From Archangium minus (GTDB taxonomy: Bacteria > Myxococcota > Myxococcia > Myxococcales > Myxococcaceae), in NCBI RefSeq assembly GCF_044360475.1, contig NZ_CP043494.1:6572001-6636000 (forward strand): DNA of 64,000 nt. Reading direction: 5' to 3'. The notes beneath the pieces are model-generated. The model saw nothing but the letters and a program-made list of their open reading frames with translations. It was not told the origin of the DNA and ran no database searches. The position numbers were made by a program, and so were the translations under genes. Of the stretch, positions 1-7,020 are shown piece after piece (position 1 is the first letter of the stretch; each line of letters starts with the position of its first letter).

Positions 1-331
1 GCAGCTGCTTCGCCGTCTCCTGGATGCGGAGGATCTTCTCCACCGTGCGCGCGCCCCAGCTCCCCGCCTTCACCGTGGAGTCGTTGGCCATGATCGCCAC
101 CGGACGCCCCGCGACCTTCCCCACTCCAATGATGACGCCATCCGAGGGAAGCTCCGGGTCCAGGTTGTTGGCGAGCTTCGCGTCCTCGACAAACGAGCCC
201 TCGTCCACCAGCAGCCGGATGCGCTCGCGGGCAAACAGCTTGCCCGTCTCCCGGTTCTTCGCGTGGTACTTCTCAGCCCCGCCCTTCTCCACCTGGGCGA
301 TCTTCTCGAGCAGCTTCTGATCGAATGACAT
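1..331 (-). CDS. Acyl-CoA carboxylase, carboxyltransferase beta subunit (partial, N-terminal part)
   Basis: The reverse strand reads open from an ATG at 331 to the window edge, giving the first 110 residues. They begin MSFDQKLLEKIAQVEKGGAE and continue through an ARERIRLLVDEGSFVE segment and a GVGKVAGRPVAIMANDSTVKAG segment. This matches the N-terminus of biotin-dependent acyl-CoA carboxyltransferase beta chains (propionyl-, methylcrotonyl- or geranyl-CoA carboxylase type), which move carboxyl from carboxybiotin to an acyl-CoA. The substrate cannot be told from this fragment. The rest of the gene lies outside the window, to the left. Confidence 0.85.
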   Translation of the reverse strand, partial: MSFDQKLLEKIAQVEKGGAEKYHAKNRETGKLFARERIRLLVDEGSFVEDAKLANNLDPELPSDGVIIGVGKVAGRPVAIMANDSTVKAGSWGARTVEKILRIQETAKQL

Positions 332-575
332 GGCGCCGGGGGGCATAGCAGAAAGGTGCTCGCCTGGCTGCTGTCTCCGTTCACTCCAAGCCTGGGCACG
401 GCGCGTCAAAGTCCTGCTCTGACTTCCAGCCGACGCCTGCCCCCATTTCCGAGTTACAGACACGTTGCCCAGGGGGTGCCACCTCGCTCGCCCCTCCCTA
501 CCTTGTCACTCCATAGGGGTGGGCTGCCCTGGGGGAGGCCACCTCTCTTCGAGTGGCTGTCAGGAGGAGGACGGA

Positions 576-923
576 ATGCTGTTCGCGAAGAAGGCCAAGT
601 TTGCGGTGAAGAGCGACGTGTACCGGAAGTACCTCGCCAAGAAGATCCTCAAGGACCTTCCCCAGTACGCCAAGGGGCAGTGGGAGGAGTTCGACCCCGA
701 TGACGTGCTGCGCTACGTGGGCCTCACCACCTACAAGCCCGCCCGCAGCTCGTTCGCCGGCGTTGGCGCGTTCGTCATCGGCTGCGCCGTCGGTGGCATC
801 GCCGCCCTCCTGCTCGCGCCCAAGACGGGCACCGAGCTGCGCACGGACGTGAAGGACAAGGCCATGGGCTACCTCGGCAAGCAGGGCATCGCCGTGGGCT
901 CGGAGAAGACCGCCAGCGCCTAG
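576..923 (+). CDS. YtxH domain-containing membrane-anchored protein
   Basis: A 115-residue protein. The start is the ATG at 576, placed 6 bases after a strong AGGAGG at 562-567; an upstream in-frame ATG lacks such a site. Residues about 58-90 hold a glycine-rich hydrophobic helix followed by ALLLAPKTGTELR, the hallmark of YtxH/gas-vesicle-associated proteins (one transmembrane helix, then an APKxGxxxR amphipathic segment). Such proteins are often linked to general stress, but their biochemical role is unknown. The basic N-terminus (LFAKKAKFAVKSDVYRKYLAKK) and a preceding acidic linker are visible. It stands alone, 231 bases before the next gene. Confidence 0.8.
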   Translation: MLFAKKAKFAVKSDVYRKYLAKKILKDLPQYAKGQWEEFDPDDVLRYVGLTTYKPARSSFAGVGAFVIGCAVGGIAALLLAPKTGTELRTDVKDKAMGYLGKQGIAVGSEKTASA

Positions 924-1154
924 TAGTTGCCTGGATACCCTCTAGAGAGGGTGGGGAGCCCGAGGTTGTGCTTCCCTGCCCTCCTGGCCGGGATTCCATG
1001 GAGCGAGGTCCGGTGGCGGCTACTCGCCTGCCTCCCGGGCCTCTTTGTATTGCAAATATCTGAAGTGATTGGGTTCGGGGCTCTCCGGGGCTGGCGCCTC
1101 ACGGTCTTCTTGTGGAGGCTGTGGGAGGCGCTGTGTCATCCCCTGGAGGAATCC

Positions 1155-1865
1155 GTGTTCCCTCGCGTACTTGGCGGCGTGGCCGTCGGTCTCGCCCTTC
1201 TGCCGCTCGTCGCGTGGAGCCAACCACAGGCTGACACCTCGCCACCAAGCCCGGGGATCGTCCTGGATGGACTCGGCGGCCCCGACAGGGAAAGGGACAC
1301 GCAGGACTACACCAACATCCTTCAGGCCGACTGGGGCCAATCGCCTCGGTTCTCCGATCCCGAGTCGGGCATCAGCGGCTATGCGCGCGCCATCGGCACC
1401 CGGCCATGCGGTACCGAGGTCCGAGTGTTCGAACCCCGCGAGCTCCTTCTGTCGGAAACCCTGTACGACCTCAACCTCACCCGCGGACAGCGCTACTACG
1501 TCACCATTCGCGCGACCAACGGCGCGGGCCTGTCCACCTACGTGTCCTCGGATGGCGTCCTCGTGCTGCTCGAGGATGGGAGCACGGGCGATGCGCCCGC
1601 GGCACTTCCCGGCGGTGTGTGCACACCGGACAGTGGCACGGCCGACGCGGGAACCGATGGGGGTTCTCCTGGCACACCGTCAGACGGTGGAACCTTCACT
1701 GACGGTGGTTCCTCCCAGGACGGCGGGATGGGGACTACCGATGACCCAGGCCCGCTGGAGTCGCCCCTCGGCTGGGGCTGTGCCGCGGGTGGACCCGGGG
1801 GAGTCGCCCTGATGGTGCTGTCGGTGCTCGGGCTCGGGGCTCTTCGCCGCCGGCCTCGCCGCTAA
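1155..1865 (+). CDS. Secreted fibronectin-III-like protein with MYXO-CTERM tail
   Basis: The chosen GTG at 1155 follows CTGGAGGA at 1144-1150 and gives 236 residues opening with a clear signal peptide (FPRVLGGVAVGLALLPLVAW). A longer in-frame ORF from 927 would bury this signal. After the signal comes one domain with a fibronectin-type-III look (LNLTRGQRYYVTIRATNGAGL). Next is a Thr/Asp/Gly-rich linker with repeated SDGG/DAGTDGG units, then a C-terminal GWGCAAGG, hydrophobic stretch and RRRPRR. That tail matches the MYXO-CTERM sorting architecture of myxobacterial surface proteins. The stop overlaps by three bases the stop of the convergent TonB-like gene. Function unknown. Confidence 0.72.
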   Translation: MFPRVLGGVAVGLALLPLVAWSQPQADTSPPSPGIVLDGLGGPDRERDTQDYTNILQADWGQSPRFSDPESGISGYARAIGTRPCGTEVRVFEPRELLLSETLYDLNLTRGQRYYVTIRATNGAGLSTYVSSDGVLVLLEDGSTGDAPAALPGGVCTPDSGTADAGTDGGSPGTPSDGGTFTDGGSSQDGGMGTTDDPGPLESPLGWGCAAGGPGGVALMVLSVLGLGALRRRPRR

Positions 1866-3154
1866 TACACGCGCAGCAACTCGGTCCGGATGTCGAAGTG
1901 CGGCCTCCGGATGTCCGGGACGATCACCTCGCCGCGCACCTCGTCGAAGTTGCCCGACAGCACTCCCAGTGCCATGAGTCCCGAGAGGTAGGCCGCATCC
2001 CCGGCATTGAGCGCGTCGAGCTTCGTGACCTTGAGGGTCCGCGCGAAGCTCACGTGCCCATCGATGGCCCAGACACTGCGCACGGACTCTCCCTTTGCCC
2101 TCTTGGCGAAGTGCTCGGGCGCGGGTGGGAGCTTCGCCAGGGACTCGGGCACCTTTTCGAGGACGTACGCATCGAAGAGCGGATTGCCAGAGCTCCTGCT
2201 CAACTTCACCGACAGCACCTGCCCCGTGCGTGACTGCTCGAGATCGAGCTCCGCGTGCAATGTACCGGCGCCCTTGCTGTACCCATCGAGCCTGTCGACG
2301 TTCGAGAGGCCTGATGTTCGGGCTCGCTTGCCCGTCGTCCCCTTGTGCGCCACGTCCTCCAGCCGGTCCGTCGCCCCTATGGAGCCCCCCTGCGAGTACG
2401 GATTGCCCGTCGCACCGAAGTTCTCGGCGCTCTTTTGCAGCTCCTGCAGGCCTTGAATCATCCCGGGACCTGGCTTGAAGAAGTGCTTGATCACCCCGTC
2501 GTACGCGAAGAGCGGCGCGCCCGAGAGCCCCTTCTCCAGCGCCGTGTCCATCTCCCCGAAGAAGCTGTCGACGAGGCCGTTCTCCACGCGTAGCACCGCC
2601 ATGCCGTCGTCGAGGAATCCCTGGACCCGGCCCCGGACCCGCTCGCGTTCCTCGGCCAGTTGCTGCTCGGCAGTGGGCCCGTCGCCTGGCCTCCACGTGC
2701 GTCCTCCCGTGGAGGCTCCCGGAGGCGTGCTGGCGGGGGGCGCCACGGCGAGTCCTCCAGGGCCCGGGAACAGTCGCACGGCGCGGGGTACATCTGGCAC
2801 GACTTCGGGTGGCGCCGAGGCCTCGGCCTCGGGCGGGATGGGCGCGGGGGGGGGCGAAGGATCGGGTGGGGCCGAGGCTCGGGGCGGCTGACGGGGGCCT
2901 CGCGGCGGTTGCGGTGGCTTCACCACGGAAGGGGGGGAACGGGGAGGCTCGGCGCTCGGAGGCGGTGTGCGTTCGACCACCTCGAATTGGAGGGGCTCCT
3001 GCTGGCGGTTCGAGGGCGACCCGAGCTCCGCGGGCGGTGTCAGGTACAGCACGAGCCCCAGGCCCACATGGAGGGCCAGTGAGACGAGCAGGGCCTGGAG
3101 CAGGCGGGAGCGCCGCATCGGGACACCACGCTGGCAGAGATGCACCTTCCGCAC
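1862..3154 (-). CDS. TonB-like energy transducer family protein
   Basis: A 430-residue protein. It has a short N-terminus, one transmembrane helix (LLQALLVSLALHVGLGLVLY, about residues 17-36), a long Pro-rich stretch (about 65-135) and a C-terminal region containing VLSVKLSRSSGNPLFDAYVLEKV. The last is the usual core of TonB C-terminal domains. This layout fits an inner-membrane protein spanning the periplasm to touch an outer-membrane partner. No ExbB/ExbD genes are nearby. The GTG at 3154 sits 11 bases after AGGAGG; an internal ATG at 3118 is an alternative start. It lies 18 bases downstream of the HEAT-repeat lipoprotein gene and is probably co-transcribed with it. Confidence 0.75.
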   Translation of the reverse strand: MRKVHLCQRGVPMRRSRLLQALLVSLALHVGLGLVLYLTPPAELGSPSNRQQEPLQFEVVERTPPPSAEPPRSPPSVVKPPQPPRGPRQPPRASAPPDPSPPPAPIPPEAEASAPPEVVPDVPRAVRLFPGPGGLAVAPPASTPPGASTGGRTWRPGDGPTAEQQLAEERERVRGRVQGFLDDGMAVLRVENGLVDSFFGEMDTALEKGLSGAPLFAYDGVIKHFFKPGPGMIQGLQELQKSAENFGATGNPYSQGGSIGATDRLEDVAHKGTTGKRARTSGLSNVDRLDGYSKGAGTLHAELDLEQSRTGQVLSVKLSRSSGNPLFDAYVLEKVPESLAKLPPAPEHFAKRAKGESVRSVWAIDGHVSFARTLKVTKLDALNAGDAAYLSGLMALGVLSGNFDEVRGEVIVPDIRRPHFDIRTELLRVY

Positions 3155-3172
3155 AAACTCTCTTCCCTCCTC

Positions 3173-4246
3173 TCAGCGCGCCTGCTCGACCCAACGGCGC
3201 CAGGCCGCCACGTCGTCACCAAAATCCTGTCCCGACAGCAGGGCGAGCACCTTACGAGCGGGCTGGTGATCGATTTCCTGCTGCGCGCCCGCCATCTCCA
3301 GAAGCACCTTGCCCACCTTGTCGAGGATCTGCTGGCGGTGGACGGCCCCCTCGGTCTCCACGATGCGCACGAGCGCCCAGCCCGCCTTGTTGCGATCGGT
3401 CGCCGAAGGGAACCAGAGCGCCTCGAGTACAGTCTCTAACGGAATGATGACGCGCTTCTGGTCCTTCTGTGCCGCACCGAGCAGGCGCAGCGCCTCGTTG
3501 CGCACGCCCTGGTCGGAGTCACGCACCGACGGGAGGACGGCTCGCACGAACTCCTCTCGCGAGGTCATGTAGCCCAGGAGCATGACTGCGGTCTCTCGCT
3601 TGCGCGCGTCCCGGTCCTCACGCATCACCCGCACGAGCGCGTCGACGTTGCGTGGCACACCGTCGATGAAGCGCTGCTCCAGAGGCTCGAGTTCGGGGTG
3701 ATCGAACCTCCCGTAACACCCGATGGGGGCACGGCACGGACCCGTCTCCCCGGGAAGCACGCCCTCGCTCCGCAACTTCCAGAGCTTCTTGAGCCAATCC
3801 TTCCAGGCCGCCATGAGCCCGTCCGGATCGGGGACGTCCCCTTGTGGCTCGGGGGCAAAGGCCATGCGCCACTCGTCTCCGGTATCGACCAGATCCACGG
3901 TCACCCGGACCGTGTGCGTCGGTGCCCACTGGACCACCGACATCCTGCTGTAGGCGAAGGAGTACGCCGAGGTGATGCGCTTCTTGCTCTCCATGAGCTG
4001 TTGGATGAACTCCTGCTTGCTGGTATCGACGGGCGTACCCGGAGCCGGAAACACCATGAGCTCGAGCAGCTTCTCCTTGGGCACCTTGCGCGAGCCGAAG
4101 ATCTCCACGCCTCCGAACGTGAAGATGGGACTGGGAGGTGTGGGCGCCGTGGCCTGGGGCGGGGGGGCGGCGGCGGGTGGCTCGGCCTGACGGGTGGTGG
4201 TGGTGCACGCGGTGAGAAGGGCAAGACTGGCGACGAGGCGTTTCAC
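3173..4246 (-). CDS. HEAT-repeat-containing lipoprotein
   Basis: 357 residues from a GTG at 4246, preceded by GGAGGG five bases away. The N-terminus VKRLVASLALLTAC is a lipoprotein signal with a lipobox ending LTAC. A Pro/Ala linker and an alpha/beta region follow (about 35-150, with IFTFGGVEIFGSRKVPKEKL). The C-terminal half contains HEAT-like helical repeats (VDALVRVMREDRDARKRETAVMLLG; VLPSVRDSDQGVRNEALRLLG), as in scaffold proteins. A longer ORF from 4807 is spurious because it runs antisense through the neighbouring gene. Upstream of and probably coupled to the TonB-like gene. Specific role unknown. Confidence 0.7.
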   Translation of the reverse strand: MKRLVASLALLTACTTTTRQAEPPAAAPPPQATAPTPPSPIFTFGGVEIFGSRKVPKEKLLELMVFPAPGTPVDTSKQEFIQQLMESKKRITSAYSFAYSRMSVVQWAPTHTVRVTVDLVDTGDEWRMAFAPEPQGDVPDPDGLMAAWKDWLKKLWKLRSEGVLPGETGPCRAPIGCYGRFDHPELEPLEQRFIDGVPRNVDALVRVMREDRDARKRETAVMLLGYMTSREEFVRAVLPSVRDSDQGVRNEALRLLGAAQKDQKRVIIPLETVLEALWFPSATDRNKAGWALVRIVETEGAVHRQQILDKVGKVLLEMAGAQQEIDHQPARKVLALLSGQDFGDDVAAWRRWVEQAR

Positions 4247-4360
4247 GGGTTCCCTCCGTGCTCGGCATGGAGACAGGGCTCGCGACTGTAGTGTCGGAGT
4301 GCTCGCCGTCGCGAGGGGGGTGGGCCATGATGCGAAGTCCCCGCAGTCCAGAGGATGCCC

Positions 4361-4984
4361 ATGCACTCCACTCTCAAGCCTCGCGTGTGGCCGCTCGTCG
4401 CCGCGCTGCTCTCCTCCGGTGTGATGGCTCCGGCGTTCGCCGCCGAGCCCAAGAAGCCCACCCCACCGCCCTCCCCTACTGTCCCCGCTCCGGCCGCGCC
4501 CGCCCAGGCCACCGCTTCCCCGGCGGCGAAGCCGGAGGACGTGGCCACGCCGGAGGCGATCGTGGCTGCGCTCTACGACGTCATCTCCGGACCCAAGGGC
4601 CAGGCGCGTGACTGGGATCGCTTCCGTTCGCTCTTCGCTCCCGGTGCGCGGCTGATCCCCTCCGGCAAGCGCAAGGACGGCACCATCGGCTACCGGATGA
4701 TCACCCCCGAGGAGTACATCACCCAGTCCGGGAAGATGCTCGTCGAGGAGGGGTTCCGCGAGCGGGAGGTCCACCGTGTCGAGGAGCGCTTCGGTGGCCT
4801 CGTGCACGTCTTCAGCACCTACGAGGCCTTTCGCGGGGAAGAGCCCAAGCCCTTCATGCGCGGCGTCAACAGCATCCAGCTCTTCAACGATGGCAAGCGC
4901 TGGTGGGTGCTGACGGTCGCCTGGACGTCGGAGACGCCCGACCAGCCGCTGCCGGCGAAGTACCTCCCACCCTCCAAGGGCTGA
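4361..4984 (+). CDS. Secreted SnoaL/NTF2-like protein
   Basis: 207 residues. The ATG at 4361 follows AGAGG by about six bases; an ATG six bases upstream is an alternative. A Sec signal peptide (VWPLVAALLSSGVMAPAFA) is followed by an Ala/Pro-rich linker to about residue 60. The remainder (VAALYDVISGPKGQARDWDRFRSLFAPGARLI... HVFSTYEAFRG... GVNSIQLFNDGKRWWVLTVAW) has the strand and helix order and wording of NTF2/SnoaL-fold proteins, which often bind small ligands or act as lyases or hydratases. No active-site assignment is possible. Divergent from the HEAT-repeat gene, with a 114-bp shared upstream region. Confidence 0.65.
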   Translation: MHSTLKPRVWPLVAALLSSGVMAPAFAAEPKKPTPPPSPTVPAPAAPAQATASPAAKPEDVATPEAIVAALYDVISGPKGQARDWDRFRSLFAPGARLIPSGKRKDGTIGYRMITPEEYITQSGKMLVEEGFREREVHRVEERFGGLVHVFSTYEAFRGEEPKPFMRGVNSIQLFNDGKRWWVLTVAWTSETPDQPLPAKYLPPSKG

Positions 4985-5005
4985 CCAAGGGCTGATCCGC
5001 CCCGC

Positions 5006-5546
5006 TCAGTGCAGGCCGAGGAGCAGGAGGAAGATCGCGTTCAGCCCCAGTCCCACCGAGGCATGGAGCGGACTGGCCCTCGAAGAGCCGGCGGCGAACT
5101 CCAGGTGTCCGATCGGTCCCAGGCACAGCTTCAACCCGAGCTCCCCGCCGTAGTTGAACCCCATGCCGGGGGGCGCCGCCGGAATCCCTCCGAGCATCAT
5201 CCGCACATAGGGCACGGCCCAGGTGGACGCGAAGTGCTGGTACCCGATGAAGCCATTGAGCTCAGCCGGGCCCGTGCCGAAGGCGGCGTGGAACCCGATG
5301 TCCAGCCGGCGTGACAGGAAGGCCATGGGCTGGAGGTTCAACGTCATCGCGCCGCCCAGGCCTCCCCGAGCATCCATCCGGTAGTGGTAGACGAACTCCG
5401 CCGCCGGCTTGTCGATGGCGGGAGCTTCGAACCGCAGGCCCTTGGAGATCTCCAGTGCCTCGGGGCTGCCCCGGGGCCACCGAGGTGGCACACGCCGCGG
5501 TGACGAGCGGCAGCAGCATGACGAGCTTCAAACACAACCGGCCCAT
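5006..5546 (-). pseudogene. Outer-membrane/lipoprotein gene interrupted by a frameshift
   Basis: An ATG at 5546 opens a lipoprotein signal (LCLKLVMLLPLVTAAC) that reads into ATSVAPGQPRG. The expected mature domain (EALEISKGLRFEAPAIDKPA... GFNYGGELGLKLCLGPIGHLEFAAG...) continues in a different frame down to the stop at 5006. Dropping one base from the GCCCCGGGG run near 5470-5480 would join both into one protein of about 180 residues with a beta-rich, outer-membrane-like body. Either the gene is a recent frameshift pseudogene or the assembly carries a one-base homopolymer error. Product otherwise unrecognised. It diverges from the membrane-protein gene at 5569. Confidence 0.55.
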
Positions 5547-5568
5547 GCGCGGAGTATAGTCAGAGGTG

Positions 5569-6348
5569 ATGGAACTCCTGCTGCGAGGCCTCCTGGTGTT
5601 GTTCGTGCTCTCCCTGAGCTCCGAGCGCCTCGCAGCCGTGTTCAAGCGGCGGGACTGGCAACCGCTCCGGCCGAGAGTGGCGCTCGGCAAGCGGAAGAAG
5701 AAAGCTGGGAACATCCAGATCGACCTGCGGACCGGTGAGGCCTACGTCGATTCCAAGCCGGTGTTGCCGGTCTCGCTCGGCAGCAACGAGGTGGATCGGC
5801 TCACGCGAGCCGCCAACGCCGAGAACACCCTGTTCATCGGCATCCTGATTGCGCTGCTGACGGGGGCGAACGCCTTCCTGGGCTCGTGCGGTTGGCCCGA
5901 GCTCTCCGAGCTCCACTTCAGCTTCGTGGCGCAGGTGCTGCTCACCGGCGCGGCCTCCGCCGTCGGCTCGTCCTTCTGGTACGAGCTGCTCAACGTGCTG
6001 ACCGAGGTGCGGCGAACCCGTTCCGCCCTGGCGAGCCAGATGCCCTCGGCGCTGACCCCTGTCCTACCGGGCAATCCCGTGCAGGTGACCCCGACGACAC
6101 CTCCCTCGACAAACGCCTCCTCGCCGGGTTCGTTCGAGCAGCTGCGCGCGGCTGCGCTGCGAAAGCTGCCCGAGCTCCAGCGGCTCGAGGGGGTGAAGCA
6201 GGTCCGGCTGGTGGATGCGCCCCGCCGGTGGCCGACCCACCCCTGCCTGGAGTTCCGGGTGGAGCAGGTGCCCGGTGCTCCGCCGCTGCCGGAGGCGATC
6301 TCGGTCGACGTTGATGGCGTCGAACATTCCATCCCGGTGACGAAATGA
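5569..6348 (+). CDS. Hypothetical membrane protein, first gene of a protease operon
   Basis: About 259 residues; ATG at 5569 with a GTG just upstream. It starts with a hydrophobic helix (ELLLRGLLVLFVLSLSS), a basic stretch (LGKRKKKAG) and two further hydrophobic helices (ENTLFIGILIALLTGANAFLG; FVAQVLLTGAASAVGSSFWYELL). A Pro/Thr linker leads to a small soluble domain (about 190-259). I do not recognise the family. The stop overlaps the start of the trypsin-like protease gene by four bases (ATGA), so translation is probably coupled and the two proteins likely work together at the inner membrane. Confidence 0.65.
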   Translation: MELLLRGLLVLFVLSLSSERLAAVFKRRDWQPLRPRVALGKRKKKAGNIQIDLRTGEAYVDSKPVLPVSLGSNEVDRLTRAANAENTLFIGILIALLTGANAFLGSCGWPELSELHFSFVAQVLLTGAASAVGSSFWYELLNVLTEVRRTRSALASQMPSALTPVLPGNPVQVTPTTPPSTNASSPGSFEQLRAAALRKLPELQRLEGVKQVRLVDAPRRWPTHPCLEFRVEQVPGAPPLPEAISVDVDGVEHSIPVTK

Positions 6349-7007
6349 TCGGAGGCTGGTCGGCGGCGAGGCTCGCTCGCTTCTTTCCGAACCAGCCGCT
6401 CACGGGGAGCTTCACGCCAGTGGCGTGCCTCGAGTCCTTCGCCTGGAACCGCTCTCAAGCAGCCAGTGGGCTCCTGGTCCATCCGCGCCTGGTGGTGACG
6501 GTGGCTCACGCGGTGATGTTCCGCGCGGGCGCTCGGCTCTTCGCCGCGGCCCAGGTGAAGGTGGAGCTGGGCAATGTGCGGGCGTGGGCCGATGCCGTCG
6601 TGATTCCCTCGCGCTTTGTCGAGCACGCCGGCTACGTGCCCTCCACGGATCTGGCGGTGCTCCGCATGCCCTGGGAGGTCTGCGGGCCCATGCAGCCGCC
6701 TCTGGTCGTCGACTCGGAGAAAGAAGGGAGCGCCGCGCTGTGGGGCTGGACCCTGATTCAGCCGCGCGCCCAGGTGTCCATCCCCATCACCGTCACTGTC
6801 GACGAGGAGGGGCTCCTCCACTACCCCGCAACCAACCTCCCAGCCTTCAGCGGAGGCCCGCTGCTGCGGAGCTCAGGCCCGGATCTCCCCGAGGAGGTCA
6901 TCGGTCTGCACCGCGCCTTCCATGCCGACACCCAGCAGGGTGAGGCCATTGCGTTCTCCAGCGACGACATGGTCGAGGCCATGCGCGCGCTGGGCTTTGA
7001 TGTCTAG
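6345..7007 (+). CDS. Trypsin-like serine protease without signal peptide
   Basis: 220 residues with the chymotrypsin/trypsin catalytic triad in order: His55 in TVAHAV, Asp102 in STDLAVL and Ser169 in FSGGPL. The protein begins directly with IGGWSAARLARFF and shows no signal peptide or transmembrane helix. That is unusual for this mostly secreted family and suggests a cytoplasmic or membrane-recruited protease. It is sandwiched by a membrane-protein gene (4-base overlap upstream) and a large exported protein gene (13 bases downstream), forming one operon. Substrate unknown; autoprocessing or cleavage of an operon partner is only a guess. Confidence 0.75.
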   Translation: MIGGWSAARLARFFPNQPLTGSFTPVACLESFAWNRSQAASGLLVHPRLVVTVAHAVMFRAGARLFAAAQVKVELGNVRAWADAVVIPSRFVEHAGYVPSTDLAVLRMPWEVCGPMQPPLVVDSEKEGSAALWGWTLIQPRAQVSIPITVTVDEEGLLHYPATNLPAFSGGPLLRSSGPDLPEEVIGLHRAFHADTQQGEAIAFSSDDMVEAMRALGFDV

Positions 7008-7020
7008 AAAGGAAGTCTGG

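Noticed and set aside
1680..3194. 504-codon reverse-strand ORF
   Set aside because: It overlaps the TonB-like gene in another frame; its Arg/Pro/Gly/Ala-rich translation is typical of shadow frames in high-GC DNA.
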